From: CAITYL01 sp041651315
GTDB taxonomy: Bacteria > Verrucomicrobiota > Lentisphaeria > Oligosphaerales > CAITYL01
DNA length: 64,000 nucleotides
Reading direction: 5' to 3'
NCBI GenBank assembly: GCA_041651315.1
Contig: JBAZJM010000002.1
Coordinates: 1-64,000 of the forward strand
The notes under the pieces were generated by a model. It worked only from the letters and a program-made list of their open reading frames with translations. It was not told the origin of the DNA and ran no database searches. Shown piece after piece: positions 51,580 to 59,135 of this stretch (positions within the stretch are counted from its first letter, which is position 1; the number at the start of each line of letters is the position of its first letter). The position numbers and the translations under genes were made by a program.

Positions 51580-51879
51580 TCAAGAACTAAAAATTTCAGA
51601 AACTAAGTTCTGATTTTTTATCTGATCACAAGACCTTGGGAATTTTCGACTAAATATGGTATATACCTCAGCATCTCTTATTGTGGAAAGGGTGCAAATT
51701 GATGAACCGCAAGAAGAACAAAGAGCTACTTTAACTCGTCTTCGTAGTCTTTTCGAAGGATTAAATAATTCGTCTTGTTTCGACGGCATCTCTTTATCGA
51801 ATGCCGAATTTATTTCTAAGGCTTGTTCAAATGATAAAACGATAATGTTTACTTTATGGTCCACGATCTCATTATACAC
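51580..51879 (-). CDS. Small cysteine-containing protein
   Basis: 99 residues, with ALCSSCGSSICTLS in the middle and a basic RLRRRVK before it. An overlapping plus-strand frame (51656-51889) lacks motifs. Function unknown. Confidence 0.55.
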   Translation of the reverse strand: MYNEIVDHKVNIIVLSFEQALEINSAFDKEMPSKQDELFNPSKRLRRRVKVALCSSCGSSICTLSTIRDAEVYTIFSRKFPRSCDQIKNQNLVSEIFSS

Positions 51880-51906
51880 AAATGAATAAATTATTTACAT
51901 AAGCAG

Positions 51907-52128
51907 ATGGGCCACGGTTGCAATCCGTGACCCATGTCCGAGACCATTCCTGTGAAGAGAACTTGGAACTTGTTTATGGTTTAGTTCGTAATCTTTGGAT
52001 GACCCTGCAGCCGGATTCGGATCTAGGTCAACTTCCCGAGAGAGACCCGCTAAGGTAACAATCTCATCTTCCCTAGAACCGATGACCCTCTCTCGCTAAA
52101 GAGAACCTTGGGAAGAAGGTTCCTTTTT
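51907..52128 (+). ncRNA. Candidate structured non-coding RNA ending in a terminator
   Basis: The gap 51880-52174 has no coding frame I can support but is structured. It starts with a hairpin of ATGGGCCACGG (51907-51917) and CCGTGACCCAT (51925-51935), one mismatch. CTAGG (52023-52027) pairs with CCTAG (52072-52076), and CGAGAGAG (52037-52044) with CTCTCTCG (52088-52095); the two pairs cross, giving a possible pseudoknot. It ends with a plus-strand intrinsic terminator, although flanking genes are on the minus strand. Confidence 0.4.
52103..52128 (+). terminator. Intrinsic terminator
   Basis: GAACCTT (52103-52109), a six-base loop and AAGGTTC (52116-52122), followed by CTTTTT. The only hairpin with a clear U-tract that I found here. 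Its direction implies a plus-strand transcript in a region otherwise coded on the minus strand. Confidence 0.6.
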
Positions 52129-52174
52129 GGTTGAGTGAATCTAAATTGATCCTACATCTACGACAGCACTGCGA

Positions 52175-52399
52175 TCATGATTCAAGAACAGAAAGCACAA
52201 CGTATTTAGTGAATGTTACTTCTTCCCATCCGTTGAATTCTTTCCTCATATGATGGATTAGCGGCTTCGGGTGTAAGAAACACCCAGAATAATATAGCTT
52301 ATGAGTCTCGTTATACCAGAATCTGGAACTATTGTTTTTACATCCGTTTTCAAAAGAACACGGAAAACGAAGTCCAGATAATCTCATCGAACGAAACAC
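52175..52399 (-). CDS. Small cysteine-containing protein
   Basis: 74 residues from a GTG at 52399 (an internal ATG at 52387 is the alternative). CSFENGCKNNSSRFWYNETHKLYYSGC splits as FPCSFENGC and YYSGCFLHP, a likely zinc or disulfide site; the pattern is like a short zinc finger. Function unknown. Confidence 0.55.
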   Translation of the reverse strand: MFRSMRLSGLRFPCSFENGCKNNSSRFWYNETHKLYYSGCFLHPKPLIHHMRKEFNGWEEVTFTKYVVLSVLES

Positions 52400-52429
52400 T
52401 AAATGAGATTACATGAAACTAATGCTTAT

Positions 52430-53161
52430 TTACGTCGGAAGACAGAGATCAGCTGGCTCAGAAAATTCAATAAGAGCTATATTTAACCAACCAATAACAG
52501 CGCGTCCTTCACCAGTAGGTGTTATATCACCATCCGGAGTCTTATTGATTCCGTAGACTCTCCCGGTCTTTTGATTAAAGACACGGGAACAAGGAGCGAT
52601 ATGTTGAGTCGTGTTCCCTCCCTGACCACCATCGACACTATCCCATATTTCAAGGCCACCATAAGGGTTTGTATCAGAACCCTTAAACATGAAAACATGC
52701 TCTGTATTCGGAGTGTTATTTGAGACATAGATAATGTCTCCATGATTTGGACGCTTGTCTTTCTGTTTACTGAGTAGATATTCAGTGAAAAGACCTTGTT
52801 TTCGTCCTCGATTGAAAATATAATTAATATTCTGTCCCGTTACCCATGACTGAGTTTTCTTCCCGTCTGCATCGAAGATATCTCGATTTAGACAAGGGCC
52901 GCGATAGCCAGCGCGATGTAACAGAAACATAACGAATTCGCCACAAGTCGAGAAAAGAAAGTTCTGCTTAGCAGGACCCTCGGCACGACCTTGACAAATT
53001 TCATGGAATAATTTATCACCAATCTTGGCGTTCTTGTAAAGATCAGCCAAAGCTAGAAAGTAATCACGTTGCGTATCTTCGTCATATTCAGAAAGTATGA
53101 TGCTCGAAGTTCCAAGCGTGTTTATATCGATTCGTTTATCACCTGTTAGACCATTGGGCAT
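52430..53161 (-). CDS. CHAP-like cysteine peptidase or amidase
   Basis: 243 residues. FSTCGEFVMFLLHRAGYRG supplies the nucleophile Cys (about 72), RPNHGDIIYVSNNTPNTEH the following strand and the catalytic His. This Cys-helix...GDIIYV...EHVFMF order is that of CHAP/NlpC-P60 cell-wall hydrolases. No signal peptide. Could cut peptidoglycan cross-links at lysis or from the virion. Confidence 0.68.
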   Translation of the reverse strand: MPNGLTGDKRIDINTLGTSSIILSEYDEDTQRDYFLALADLYKNAKIGDKLFHEICQGRAEGPAKQNFLFSTCGEFVMFLLHRAGYRGPCLNRDIFDADGKKTQSWVTGQNINYIFNRGRKQGLFTEYLLSKQKDKRPNHGDIIYVSNNTPNTEHVFMFKGSDTNPYGGLEIWDSVDGGQGGNTTQHIAPCSRVFNQKTGRVYGINKTPDGDITPTGEGRAVIGWLNIALIEFSEPADLCLPT

Positions 53162-53189
53162 AATATTAACCCTACTGGTCCATATGAAA

Positions 53190-53480
53190 TTAAGAAGTCA
53201 TGACTTTATGAGTCGTATCAATGTCGCGTTGCTTAGCACATGAAGGAAGTTTCAAAAATCCTTCCCTAGCTTCTTTTAAAGCTGCATCTATACCTATATT
53301 CCTATTTCTTCTCCAGTTTTTATCCACATTTTCATACTTAGCTTCATATTTACAGCTACAATTTTCACAAGATATCGTAGCTCGAGTAAAATTCCCAATA
53401 GTATAAGTGCTGATTTTTACAGAATGTCCGTCACCAAAAAGGGTTCTTCTTTTTCTTCGTAGCTGTCGACTAAATGACAT
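53190..53480 (-). CDS. Small basic protein with a Cys cluster
   Basis: 96 residues, N-terminus RQLRRKRRTLFGDG, then ISCENCSCKYEAKYE. Cys2/Cys2-type metal binding is possible together with PSCAKQRD. Function unknown. Confidence 0.58.
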   Translation of the reverse strand: MSFSRQLRRKRRTLFGDGHSVKISTYTIGNFTRATISCENCSCKYEAKYENVDKNWRRNRNIGIDAALKEAREGFLKLPSCAKQRDIDTTHKVMTS

Positions 53481-53491
53481 ATTGTCTCTTA

Positions 53492-53719
53492 TTATACTTC
53501 ATCAACTGGTTCAGTAATGGGTCCAGCGAATTCAAGAAAACAACTATCACCAACCCAATAATTATCACCATCCCAAGATATTTTATCCGGACGTTCTAAA
53601 TTGGCTTGTGATTTATAAACATGCACAACTGTTTGATAAATTTTTCCGCTCAAATCACCTTGTGCTTTAACAAAATAAAATCCTGGAGTTTGTGGACGTT
53701 CTTTTGAGTATTTTAACAT
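53492..53719 (-). CDS. Small uncharacterised protein
   Basis: 75 residues; beta-rich, with a PGFYFVKAQG opening and YWVGDSCFLEFAGPI near the end, resembling small phage proteins of the DUF551 type in style only. The start is 2 bp after the stop of the gene at 53722-53892. Confidence 0.55.
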   Translation of the reverse strand: MLKYSKERPQTPGFYFVKAQGDLSGKIYQTVVHVYKSQANLERPDKISWDGDNYWVGDSCFLEFAGPITEPVDEV

Positions 53720-53721
53720 AA

Positions 53722-53892
53722 TTATTTCTTTTCTCGAATTCGAGCTATTTCACCTTTCCCACCTACAGTTTTATGTTTAATAGTAACTGTTCCGATAGGT
53801 CCAGGAGGCTGGATTTCTTCACAGAAAGGTGACTCAGCCCATGGATACTCATCGACTACACTTTTCTCATCATTCTGTTTTTCTTTATTCAT
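53722..53892 (-). CDS. Small uncharacterised protein (56 residues)
   Basis: Starts at ATG 53892, ends TAA 53722. Acidic N-terminus (MNKEKQNDEKSVVDEYPW), Pro/Gly-rich middle (IQPPGPIGTV), basic tail. Its start codon lies at the foot of the long inverted repeat at 53891-54062, so its translation could depend on that structure. Two bp before the next gene start. Confidence 0.5.
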   Translation of the reverse strand: MNKEKQNDEKSVVDEYPWAESPFCEEIQPPGPIGTVTIKHKTVGGKGEIARIREKK

Positions 53893-54062
53893 ATTTCATT
53901 GAAATTGTCGATTTAAATGATTCTAGATCGGGGGTGAATTGGGGAAGGGCCTATTTCTCTACTCCCCTAGCTGTTGGCTCACTATTCTTGTCAAACCGGT
54001 ACGTTGATCAAACGACGGCTGCCCTCTAGATAAAATCTAAATCGACAATTTCAATGAAATAT
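53891..54062 (-). repeat. Long inverted-repeat element / stem-loop filling an intergenic space
   Basis: Perfect 25-bp inverted arms at 53891-53915 and 54038-54062 (left arm starts ATATTTCATTGAAATTGTCG) enclose 122 bp. The stem can continue weakly with TCTAGA (53922-53927 and 54026-54031) and GGG/CCC. Two inner hairpins are visible (GGGGA/TCCCC with GTGA/TCAC; CGTT/AACG), giving a branched fold. The element spans exactly from the stop codon of the gene at 54062-54430 to the start codon of the gene at 53722-53892. No duplication of flanking bases was seen. Confidence 0.72.
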
Positions 54063-54430
54063 TACACATCAGGATCTTTCATTCCAGCTTCTTTCTTTCC
54101 AAGTTCATAGAATAATCGAAGAATTTTACGTACTTCAGGTTCCGCAGCGCCGGTCTCCATCCATTTTTCAAAAACTTGAGGACATCCAATAGTACAAAGT
54201 ATATGATCTGTATAAATATGAAGAGCTCGAGGAAGTTCACTATGAAGAGCTTCAATTGCCCGACGTTTGTTGTTGACTGCTTCTTGAACATGTTGAATAG
54301 TTCGAACTGCAGCAACATCTCCATTCTCACGATTTTTTAAAGCAAATTCCCAATCATCAACAGCAGTTTCGGCTGCTTTAATGATTGCTTGATCAAATTC
54401 ATTTAATTCACTTTGAGTTTTCTCGCTCAT
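54062..54430 (-). CDS. Uncharacterised helical protein
   Basis: 122 residues, all-helical by composition, acidic N-terminus. Its stop codon lies at the edge of the long inverted repeat. It overlaps the end of the gene upstream by 23 bp. Not recognised. Confidence 0.6.
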   Translation of the reverse strand: MSEKTQSELNEFDQAIIKAAETAVDDWEFALKNRENGDVAAVRTIQHVQEAVNNKRRAIEALHSELPRALHIYTDHILCTIGCPQVFEKWMETGAAEPEVRKILRLFYELGKKEAGMKDPDV

Positions 54431-54836
54431 TTTCTTCCTTAGATAACTTATACTTTCTCAATACTTCTTCACCTAAACGAGTGAGTTTATATCCATGACC
54501 AGAATTTATGCAAAGACCTTTTTCTTTAAGATGTTCATATACATTTGAATAGAGCCAACCAAGTGGAGAAAATTCTCCATTTAAAAGAACTTCTAAATGG
54601 TTGATATCATCTTTAGTGATTTCGGAATTTTTTAGATCCCGATCTCTTCGCTCATTAACTTCAATCACAGCTTTGACGACATCAAGGGGAGCAACTCCAG
54701 TTGGAATTCTTACACTCCCATCTTCTGTGACTTCAACATAACAATCAACATCAAGAGTGAATAAACACGCTGATGGACGACCATCCTTATAGCGCCATTC
54801 AAATCCATGATTTAATGGAGGGAATTCATCTTTCAT
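54408..54836 (-). CDS. Uncharacterised protein, possible winged helix
   Basis: 142 residues. The C-terminal 70 residues (INHLEVLLNGEFSPLGWLYS, VYEHLKEKGLCINSGHGYKLT) have a helix-helix-hairpin rhythm like a winged helix-turn-helix that ends in 'TRLGEEVLRKY', as in small regulators. DNA binding is therefore possible. N-terminal half unknown. Confidence 0.55.
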   Translation of the reverse strand: MKDEFPPLNHGFEWRYKDGRPSACLFTLDVDCYVEVTEDGSVRIPTGVAPLDVVKAVIEVNERRDRDLKNSEITKDDINHLEVLLNGEFSPLGWLYSNVYEHLKEKGLCINSGHGYKLTRLGEEVLRKYKLSKEENERENSK

Positions 54837-54887
54837 GATACACCGAGTTCCCCTTGAATCGGCACTCGATAAGAAAATATCGCATCT

Positions 54888-55892
54888 CTAGAAATTACAT
54901 CTAAATCTAGTTAGATAACCATCTGGATTATCTCTAAACCAACGCCAAGCACTTTCAACGATTCCGTTAAGATCAATTTTTGCTTCCCATCCAATTTCCC
55001 TTTTCGCTTTACTCGAATCAGAAAATAATGCGGCAACATCACCAATACGCCGTTCTTTTACTTTAACATCGATACCTATTTTAGTTATTTTTTCTACTGC
55101 ATTGACTATTTCGTAAACACTATATCCACATCCATTACCTAGATTATAGAAACGTGTGTCTCCAGGTTTAAGGATTTCCATGACCATTATGTGAGCACGC
55201 ACTAAGTCTTCGACATGGATATAATCACGAACACAAGTTCCATCTAAAGTGTCGTAATCACCTCCAAATACATCAAGTCTCTTTAGTCTTTCAAGTGAAA
55301 TTTGTAAAACTAAAGGAATTAAATGAGTCTCTGGACGATGATCTTCGCCCAGGGTACCATCGAGAGCACAACCCGCTACATTAAAATATCGAAGGATGGA
55401 AAAACTAAAATCAGGATCTACCGCTGCAATATCAAATAAAATTCTTTCTATAAAATATTTTGAACGACCATAAGGGCTAATCGGATTTTGTGGAGTTTCT
55501 TCGTTCACCGGAACGACTAAAGGATTCCCATAAGTAGCACAAGTTGAACTAAATATTAATTTCTTTACTCCCACTTGTTGCATGGCGGTAAGCAAACTTA
55601 TTGTTCCAACAGTGTTATTGTCGTAATAAATCAGCGGTTTTTTTACTGATTCCCCAACATATGCAAAAGCCGCAAAATGCATCACGCAATCAATTTTTTC
55701 GTTTTCCAGTATTGAAATAACTAAAGAAGTGTCTTTAATATCGCCATAGTAGAAAGGGACTCCCCTAGGAATACTCTTTTGGTTACCACGACTCAAATCA
55801 TCAATAACGATAACATGATGACCGGTTTCAAGAAGTAGTTTTACTGCATGACTACCAATATAACCAGCACCACCAGTAACAAGAACATTCAT
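54888..55892 (-). CDS. galE: UDP-glucose 4-epimerase
   Basis: 334 residues, full length. NAD-binding VTGGAGYIGSHAVKLL (5-20), catalytic FSSTCATYGNP with Ser/Thr and YGRSKYFIE (Tyr-x3-Lys). Interconverts UDP-glucose and UDP-galactose. In a phage it could alter host surface sugars or feed DNA or capsid glycosylation. Its ATG overlaps the stop of the upstream gene by 4 bp. Confidence 0.93.
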   Translation of the reverse strand: MNVLVTGGAGYIGSHAVKLLLETGHHVIVIDDLSRGNQKSIPRGVPFYYGDIKDTSLVISILENEKIDCVMHFAAFAYVGESVKKPLIYYDNNTVGTISLLTAMQQVGVKKLIFSSTCATYGNPLVVPVNEETPQNPISPYGRSKYFIERILFDIAAVDPDFSFSILRYFNVAGCALDGTLGEDHRPETHLIPLVLQISLERLKRLDVFGGDYDTLDGTCVRDYIHVEDLVRAHIMVMEILKPGDTRFYNLGNGCGYSVYEIVNAVEKITKIGIDVKVKERRIGDVAALFSDSSKAKREIGWEAKIDLNGIVESAWRWFRDNPDGYLTRFRCNF

Positions 55893-56365
55893 GATGATAC
55901 AACCTCATTGATGGCAAGTAAATTTTCCATTCGTCTAATATCAGCATTCGGAAAAAACTCACATAAGTCAACTTGATCAGGAATATTCAATACGAGTGAT
56001 ACTTCCCCTTCATATTCACCGGGAACATAACACATTGACATTTCAATGACATCCTGATTGTTTAAAGTGTTGGATGAAAAAGAAATGGTTGTTACAGCTA
56101 TAATGATATAACCGGAATAACCTGAAGTATACGCCAATTTCGCTGCCGCACGTTTAATACTCTCAATAATTACTACATTAGAATTAGTCATCTCAAATAA
56201 TGGGAGGGTTATTTGGGAATTGCCTTTCGTAGGTAAAAAAGAAAGAGTGTTGATGAAATCGAATTTATCTATATAATGAATAGGGATATCACCATCATAT
56301 TCATAACGTGGGATTGCTCCTTGCGATAATAACTCAGCGATAATTGGAATGAAACATTTTTTCAT
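55889..56365 (-). CDS. Uncharacterised protein, tandem paralogue A
   Basis: 158 residues. It shares with the next gene the pattern TLPLFEMTNSNVVIIESIKR...LAYTSGYSGYIIIAV...MCYVPGEYEG...FPNADIRRMENLLAINEV. Together they look like a tandem duplication. Function unknown; overlaps galE start. Confidence 0.62.
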   Translation of the reverse strand: MKKCFIPIIAELLSQGAIPRYEYDGDIPIHYIDKFDFINTLSFLPTKGNSQITLPLFEMTNSNVVIIESIKRAAAKLAYTSGYSGYIIIAVTTISFSSNTLNNQDVIEMSMCYVPGEYEGEVSLVLNIPDQVDLCEFFPNADIRRMENLLAINEVVSS

Positions 56366-56824
56366 TCAAGTTGCCATGATATCAGCAATAACCAAGTTTT
56401 TTCTCATTCGTTCTTCATTCATGCTTGGGTAGTATCTCAATATATTAACTTTTTCCGGGATGTAAGTAATAGATGATAAGTCATCAGTTTTATCACCTGG
56501 AACGTAAAACATACATAGAATAGTTTTTGATCCAGCATCATCTCTTCTTGCATAAGAACGGATGAGAATCTGTGCATACCCCCAATACCCAACAGTATGT
56601 GCTAGAGTCGCTACTCGTTCTTCAATATATAACCGGATATTGTTTGTTGAAATATGAACCATAGGAAGAGTGACCCCGGAGTCAACTCCTTTATATCCAT
56701 AATCTATATCCCCAGAAATACTTAAGTGAGCTATCGGAGTATTAAACTGGGAGAAAATTTTAAACCATGAAGATGAATTATTGGTTTCCACCCATGCTGA
56801 GTCTATTTTTATAAAACAACTCAC
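56366..56824 (-). CDS. Uncharacterised protein, tandem paralogue B
   Basis: 152 residues. Counterpart of the gene at 55889: TLPMVHISTNNIRLYIEERV...LAHTVGYWGYAQILI...MFYVPGDKTD...YPSMNEERMRKNLVIADIM. It abuts paralogue A stop-to-start. Diverged, so the duplication is not recent. Function unknown. Confidence 0.62.
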   Translation of the reverse strand: MSCFIKIDSAWVETNNSSSWFKIFSQFNTPIAHLSISGDIDYGYKGVDSGVTLPMVHISTNNIRLYIEERVATLAHTVGYWGYAQILIRSYARRDDAGSKTILCMFYVPGDKTDDLSSITYIPEKVNILRYYPSMNEERMRKNLVIADIMAT

Positions 56825-56832
56825 GAGAGAAT

Positions 56833-57360
56833 TTATTTAGCAGTAGCTTCAACTTGTGCAAATGGAGGAGGTGCTGCACTCGCTGGACGAGGTGATATAC
56901 CAGGAAGAACATCGGTAGGTGCTTCCGGTGCTTCTGACATATCAGCCATTTTTACAGCCGGAGTCTGATTCACATTATTCTTCATTGCATTAAATGGCGG
57001 ATTCTTCACAGTTGGTTTCGAAAAGAATAATGGAGTCAAAGTACTTGATGCACTAGGTGCAGGCGAAACAAGAGTTGCTATTTTTCGAGCTTCACCTTTA
57101 GTATATCCATCAAGATATGAACGAAGTGACTGAATATCATCATGATTACTTTCTGTAGCTTTAGCGATTTCGTTCGTTCTATTAACAAGAATTTCGTAGC
57201 TTGCCTTCGTGACTTTCATATCTTGTGGTTTAAACCAACCAACAAGAGCTGTCACGATAGCAACAACAGCCAAAACAAGTTCTTTAATACTTACAATGTA
57301 AGAAATTATTCTAATGAATTTAGATTTTGGACGATCCTGAGAGACCTCATCATTTGCCAT
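56833..57360 (-). CDS. Membrane-anchored Pro-rich protein
   Basis: 175 residues. A short cytoplasmic N-terminus, one membrane helix (IKELVLAVVAIVTALVGWF, 25-44), a helical/coiled region (TNEIAKATESNHDDIQSL), then a Pro/Ala-rich tail. The arrangement resembles an inner-membrane spanin or a surface anchor, but there is no outer-membrane partner next to it. Function unknown. Confidence 0.6.
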   Translation of the reverse strand: MANDEVSQDRPKSKFIRIISYIVSIKELVLAVVAIVTALVGWFKPQDMKVTKASYEILVNRTNEIAKATESNHDDIQSLRSYLDGYTKGEARKIATLVSPAPSASSTLTPLFFSKPTVKNPPFNAMKNNVNQTPAVKMADMSEAPEAPTDVLPGISPRPASAAPPPFAQVEATAK

Positions 57361-57392
57361 GATTTAGAACAATACATGAATTAAATATAGAT

Positions 57393-57518
57393 GAAGGGAT
57401 TCCCGGGAAGATGATTAACCGAGAACCCCTTCAAACAGAGCAACGACACCAAATGACAAAAACTGGAACACCGAGGGCAGGCGAACAAAACCTGCGACCG
57501 CAAAAATGTCGTTGCTCT
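57393..57518 (-). ncRNA. Candidate structured intergenic RNA
   Basis: Two stems: GAAGGGATTC (57393-57402) with GAACCCCTTC (57423-57432), one mismatch; and AGAGCAACGACA (57437-57448) with TGTCGTTGCTCT (57507-57518), perfect 12 bp. The second encloses GCAGG/CCTGC (57477-57481, 57491-57495). They fill the gap between the minus-strand genes at 57539-57874 and 56833-57360. Could be a processed RNA, a stability element or a translation control. Confidence 0.4.
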
Positions 57519-57538
57519 TTCAGAGAATACAATTAGAG

Positions 57539-57874
57539 TCAAGCAGCTTCATCACAGTCAACGATAGTGATTTCACCAACTTTTCTAATATCAGAAAAAA
57601 TTTCGAGAGTGGTTCTTACAGGAATTTTCTTCGCCAATTCCTTAGCTTCTTTTACCAGGAATTCTAGAAAAACAGGGATATTTCTTTCCTTATCAGCAAT
57701 TCTTTTAGTTGTTCCTGAAAGAAGATACACCATTGCCGTCCATTGACCGTAACGATTTTCTTCGATATTATCGGACGGTAAACGAACCTGAATAATAAAT
57801 TTGGTTAAGGTTGATCCTATAAATATTAAGGGATCCCAGTTAAGTGATCCACATAGATCCATCTTCTCAGACAT
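57539..57874 (-). CDS. Uncharacterised protein
   Basis: 111 residues, alpha/beta, ending with TIVDCDEAA. No motif recognised. The structured RNA lies between it and the next gene in its transcript. Confidence 0.6.
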   Translation of the reverse strand: MSEKMDLCGSLNWDPLIFIGSTLTKFIIQVRLPSDNIEENRYGQWTAMVYLLSGTTKRIADKERNIPVFLEFLVKEAKELAKKIPVRTTLEIFSDIRKVGEITIVDCDEAA

Positions 57875-57903
57875 AGCTACACTTTACATAGATCAGATGA
57901 ATA

Positions 57904-58116
57904 CTAAATTCTGTATCTCTCTTTAATATACTGAACTGCTTCCCAAAAATTAGGAGATCCCGGGACTTTCAATTCTTTACAGAGATGATCTAACATCTCA
58001 TGATAAGTTGGTGGAGTCCAAGAGTCGTCTTCTGGTCTTGGACTCAACACCAATTCTATTCTTTCAGAATGCTGTTCAGGATCAGCAACCTCCGATCCTG
58101 GATCTGTTTCATTCAT
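57904..58116 (-). CDS. Small acidic protein
   Basis: 70 residues from the ATG at 58116, just after the upstream stop at 58121; a longer start (58146) would overlap the upstream gene. Acidic N-terminus and helical C-terminus (FWEAVQYIKERYRI). Not recognised. Confidence 0.55.
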   Translation of the reverse strand: MNETDPGSEVADPEQHSERIELVLSPRPEDDSWTPPTYHEMLDHLCKELKVPGSPNFWEAVQYIKERYRI

Positions 58117-58120
58117 ATGA

Positions 58121-59134
58121 TCACCAATATGGATCATAGAATACATCGAACATATACGCAGAAATCAAAACATCATATGGATCAACCCAACCGTAACTAA
58201 CATACCCATAACTTTGGGTGAAGACAACCGGAGTTTCAGTAATAATAGTGTCAGTTTGACTTGCCCCTAATGGGAGTGAAAGATCAACTAAAGAACCACA
58301 ACCAGAGCAAACTTGGTCACCCGGATATAAAAGTGATTTGCACTTAGGACATTCAAAAGCATCAGGAGGCGGAGGTGCAAACTGATGTCCACATGACGGA
58401 CAACCTGTAAAAGGTTGTCCATTTTGTTTAGCATCATCTTGAAACATAGCGAGAGGAATTCCGCAATTTCCGCAAGGAAAACTATCGCGTTTCCTATTTT
58501 CAATTTGGCAAGCAGTATATAAAGCCTGCATTCGTCGTGAAGCAACTTCAGGATCACCATCTTGATCCATTTCTTGCCATTTGAAAGAACCCGCGACAGT
58601 TTCTTCTATTTGCTTAAAGATTCTCCCATCGAGTAAGTGGAAATAGAAGTTGTTACTCGAATAATGACCAGAACCTAATCGATAAAGAAAAACCACTTCA
58701 TGTGGATCGATTTCTTTCCCGATCTTATTCCCTGACCATTGAATGAGAGCCAGACGCATATCTACAGCATCTGGATTGTCTACTTGAACAAACCGGGGAT
58801 CGAAAATATCCCAGCGAACTTCAGCTGGTCTTTCTGGTGAGATCCATTCATCCGGAGTAAGTTCACGTAAATCGACTGCGATACAAGGATTGAATTGTCG
58901 AATCGTATCGATAGCTCCGATAAAGGTCTTCATGAGTCGTCGACCTTTATCGGTAGCAGTATATCGACCTGCTTCATCAACCATTAAACCAGCCTTCACC
59001 ATATCAGCAAGAACATGACTCAAGAATCTCTCATCGCCTTTAAGCGGTGAAGTGAAACGAATATTTTGTTCAAGTGATAGGTAAAGAATGGACGCCGCAA
59101 GAATTCGAGCTTGCCAGGGGATTAATTCAGCCAT
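58121..59134 (-). CDS. Protein with two zinc ribbons and a Tyr/Pro-rich tail
   Basis: 337 residues from the ATG at 59134, directly after the lipoprotein stop; the longer start at 59209 overlaps that gene. The N-terminal 65 residues look like a winged-helix fold (GYTATDKGRRLMK-like YTATDKGRRL). Zinc ribbons: CGNCGIPLAMF with CPSCGHQF, and CPKCKSLLYPGDQVCSGCG. The tail is rich in Tyr and hydrophobic residues. Coupled to the lipoprotein. Function unknown. Confidence 0.6.
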   Translation of the reverse strand: MAELIPWQARILAASILYLSLEQNIRFTSPLKGDERFLSHVLADMVKAGLMVDEAGRYTATDKGRRLMKTFIGAIDTIRQFNPCIAVDLRELTPDEWISPERPAEVRWDIFDPRFVQVDNPDAVDMRLALIQWSGNKIGKEIDPHEVVFLYRLGSGHYSSNNFYFHLLDGRIFKQIEETVAGSFKWQEMDQDGDPEVASRRMQALYTACQIENRKRDSFPCGNCGIPLAMFQDDAKQNGQPFTGCPSCGHQFAPPPPDAFECPKCKSLLYPGDQVCSGCGSLVDLSLPLGASQTDTIITETPVVFTQSYGYVSYGWVDPYDVLISAYMFDVFYDPYW

Positions 59135-59135
59135 A

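Noticed and set aside
51901..52174. tRNA or tmRNA in the gap
   Set aside because: No T-loop (GGTTCGAATCC-type) or acceptor pairing was found; the pairings do not give a cloverleaf.
53891..54062. Hammerhead ribozyme, retron ncRNA or transposon in the inverted repeat
   Set aside because: No CUGAUGA/GAAA core, no reverse transcriptase or transposase nearby, and no target-site duplication; kept only as an unidentified structured element.
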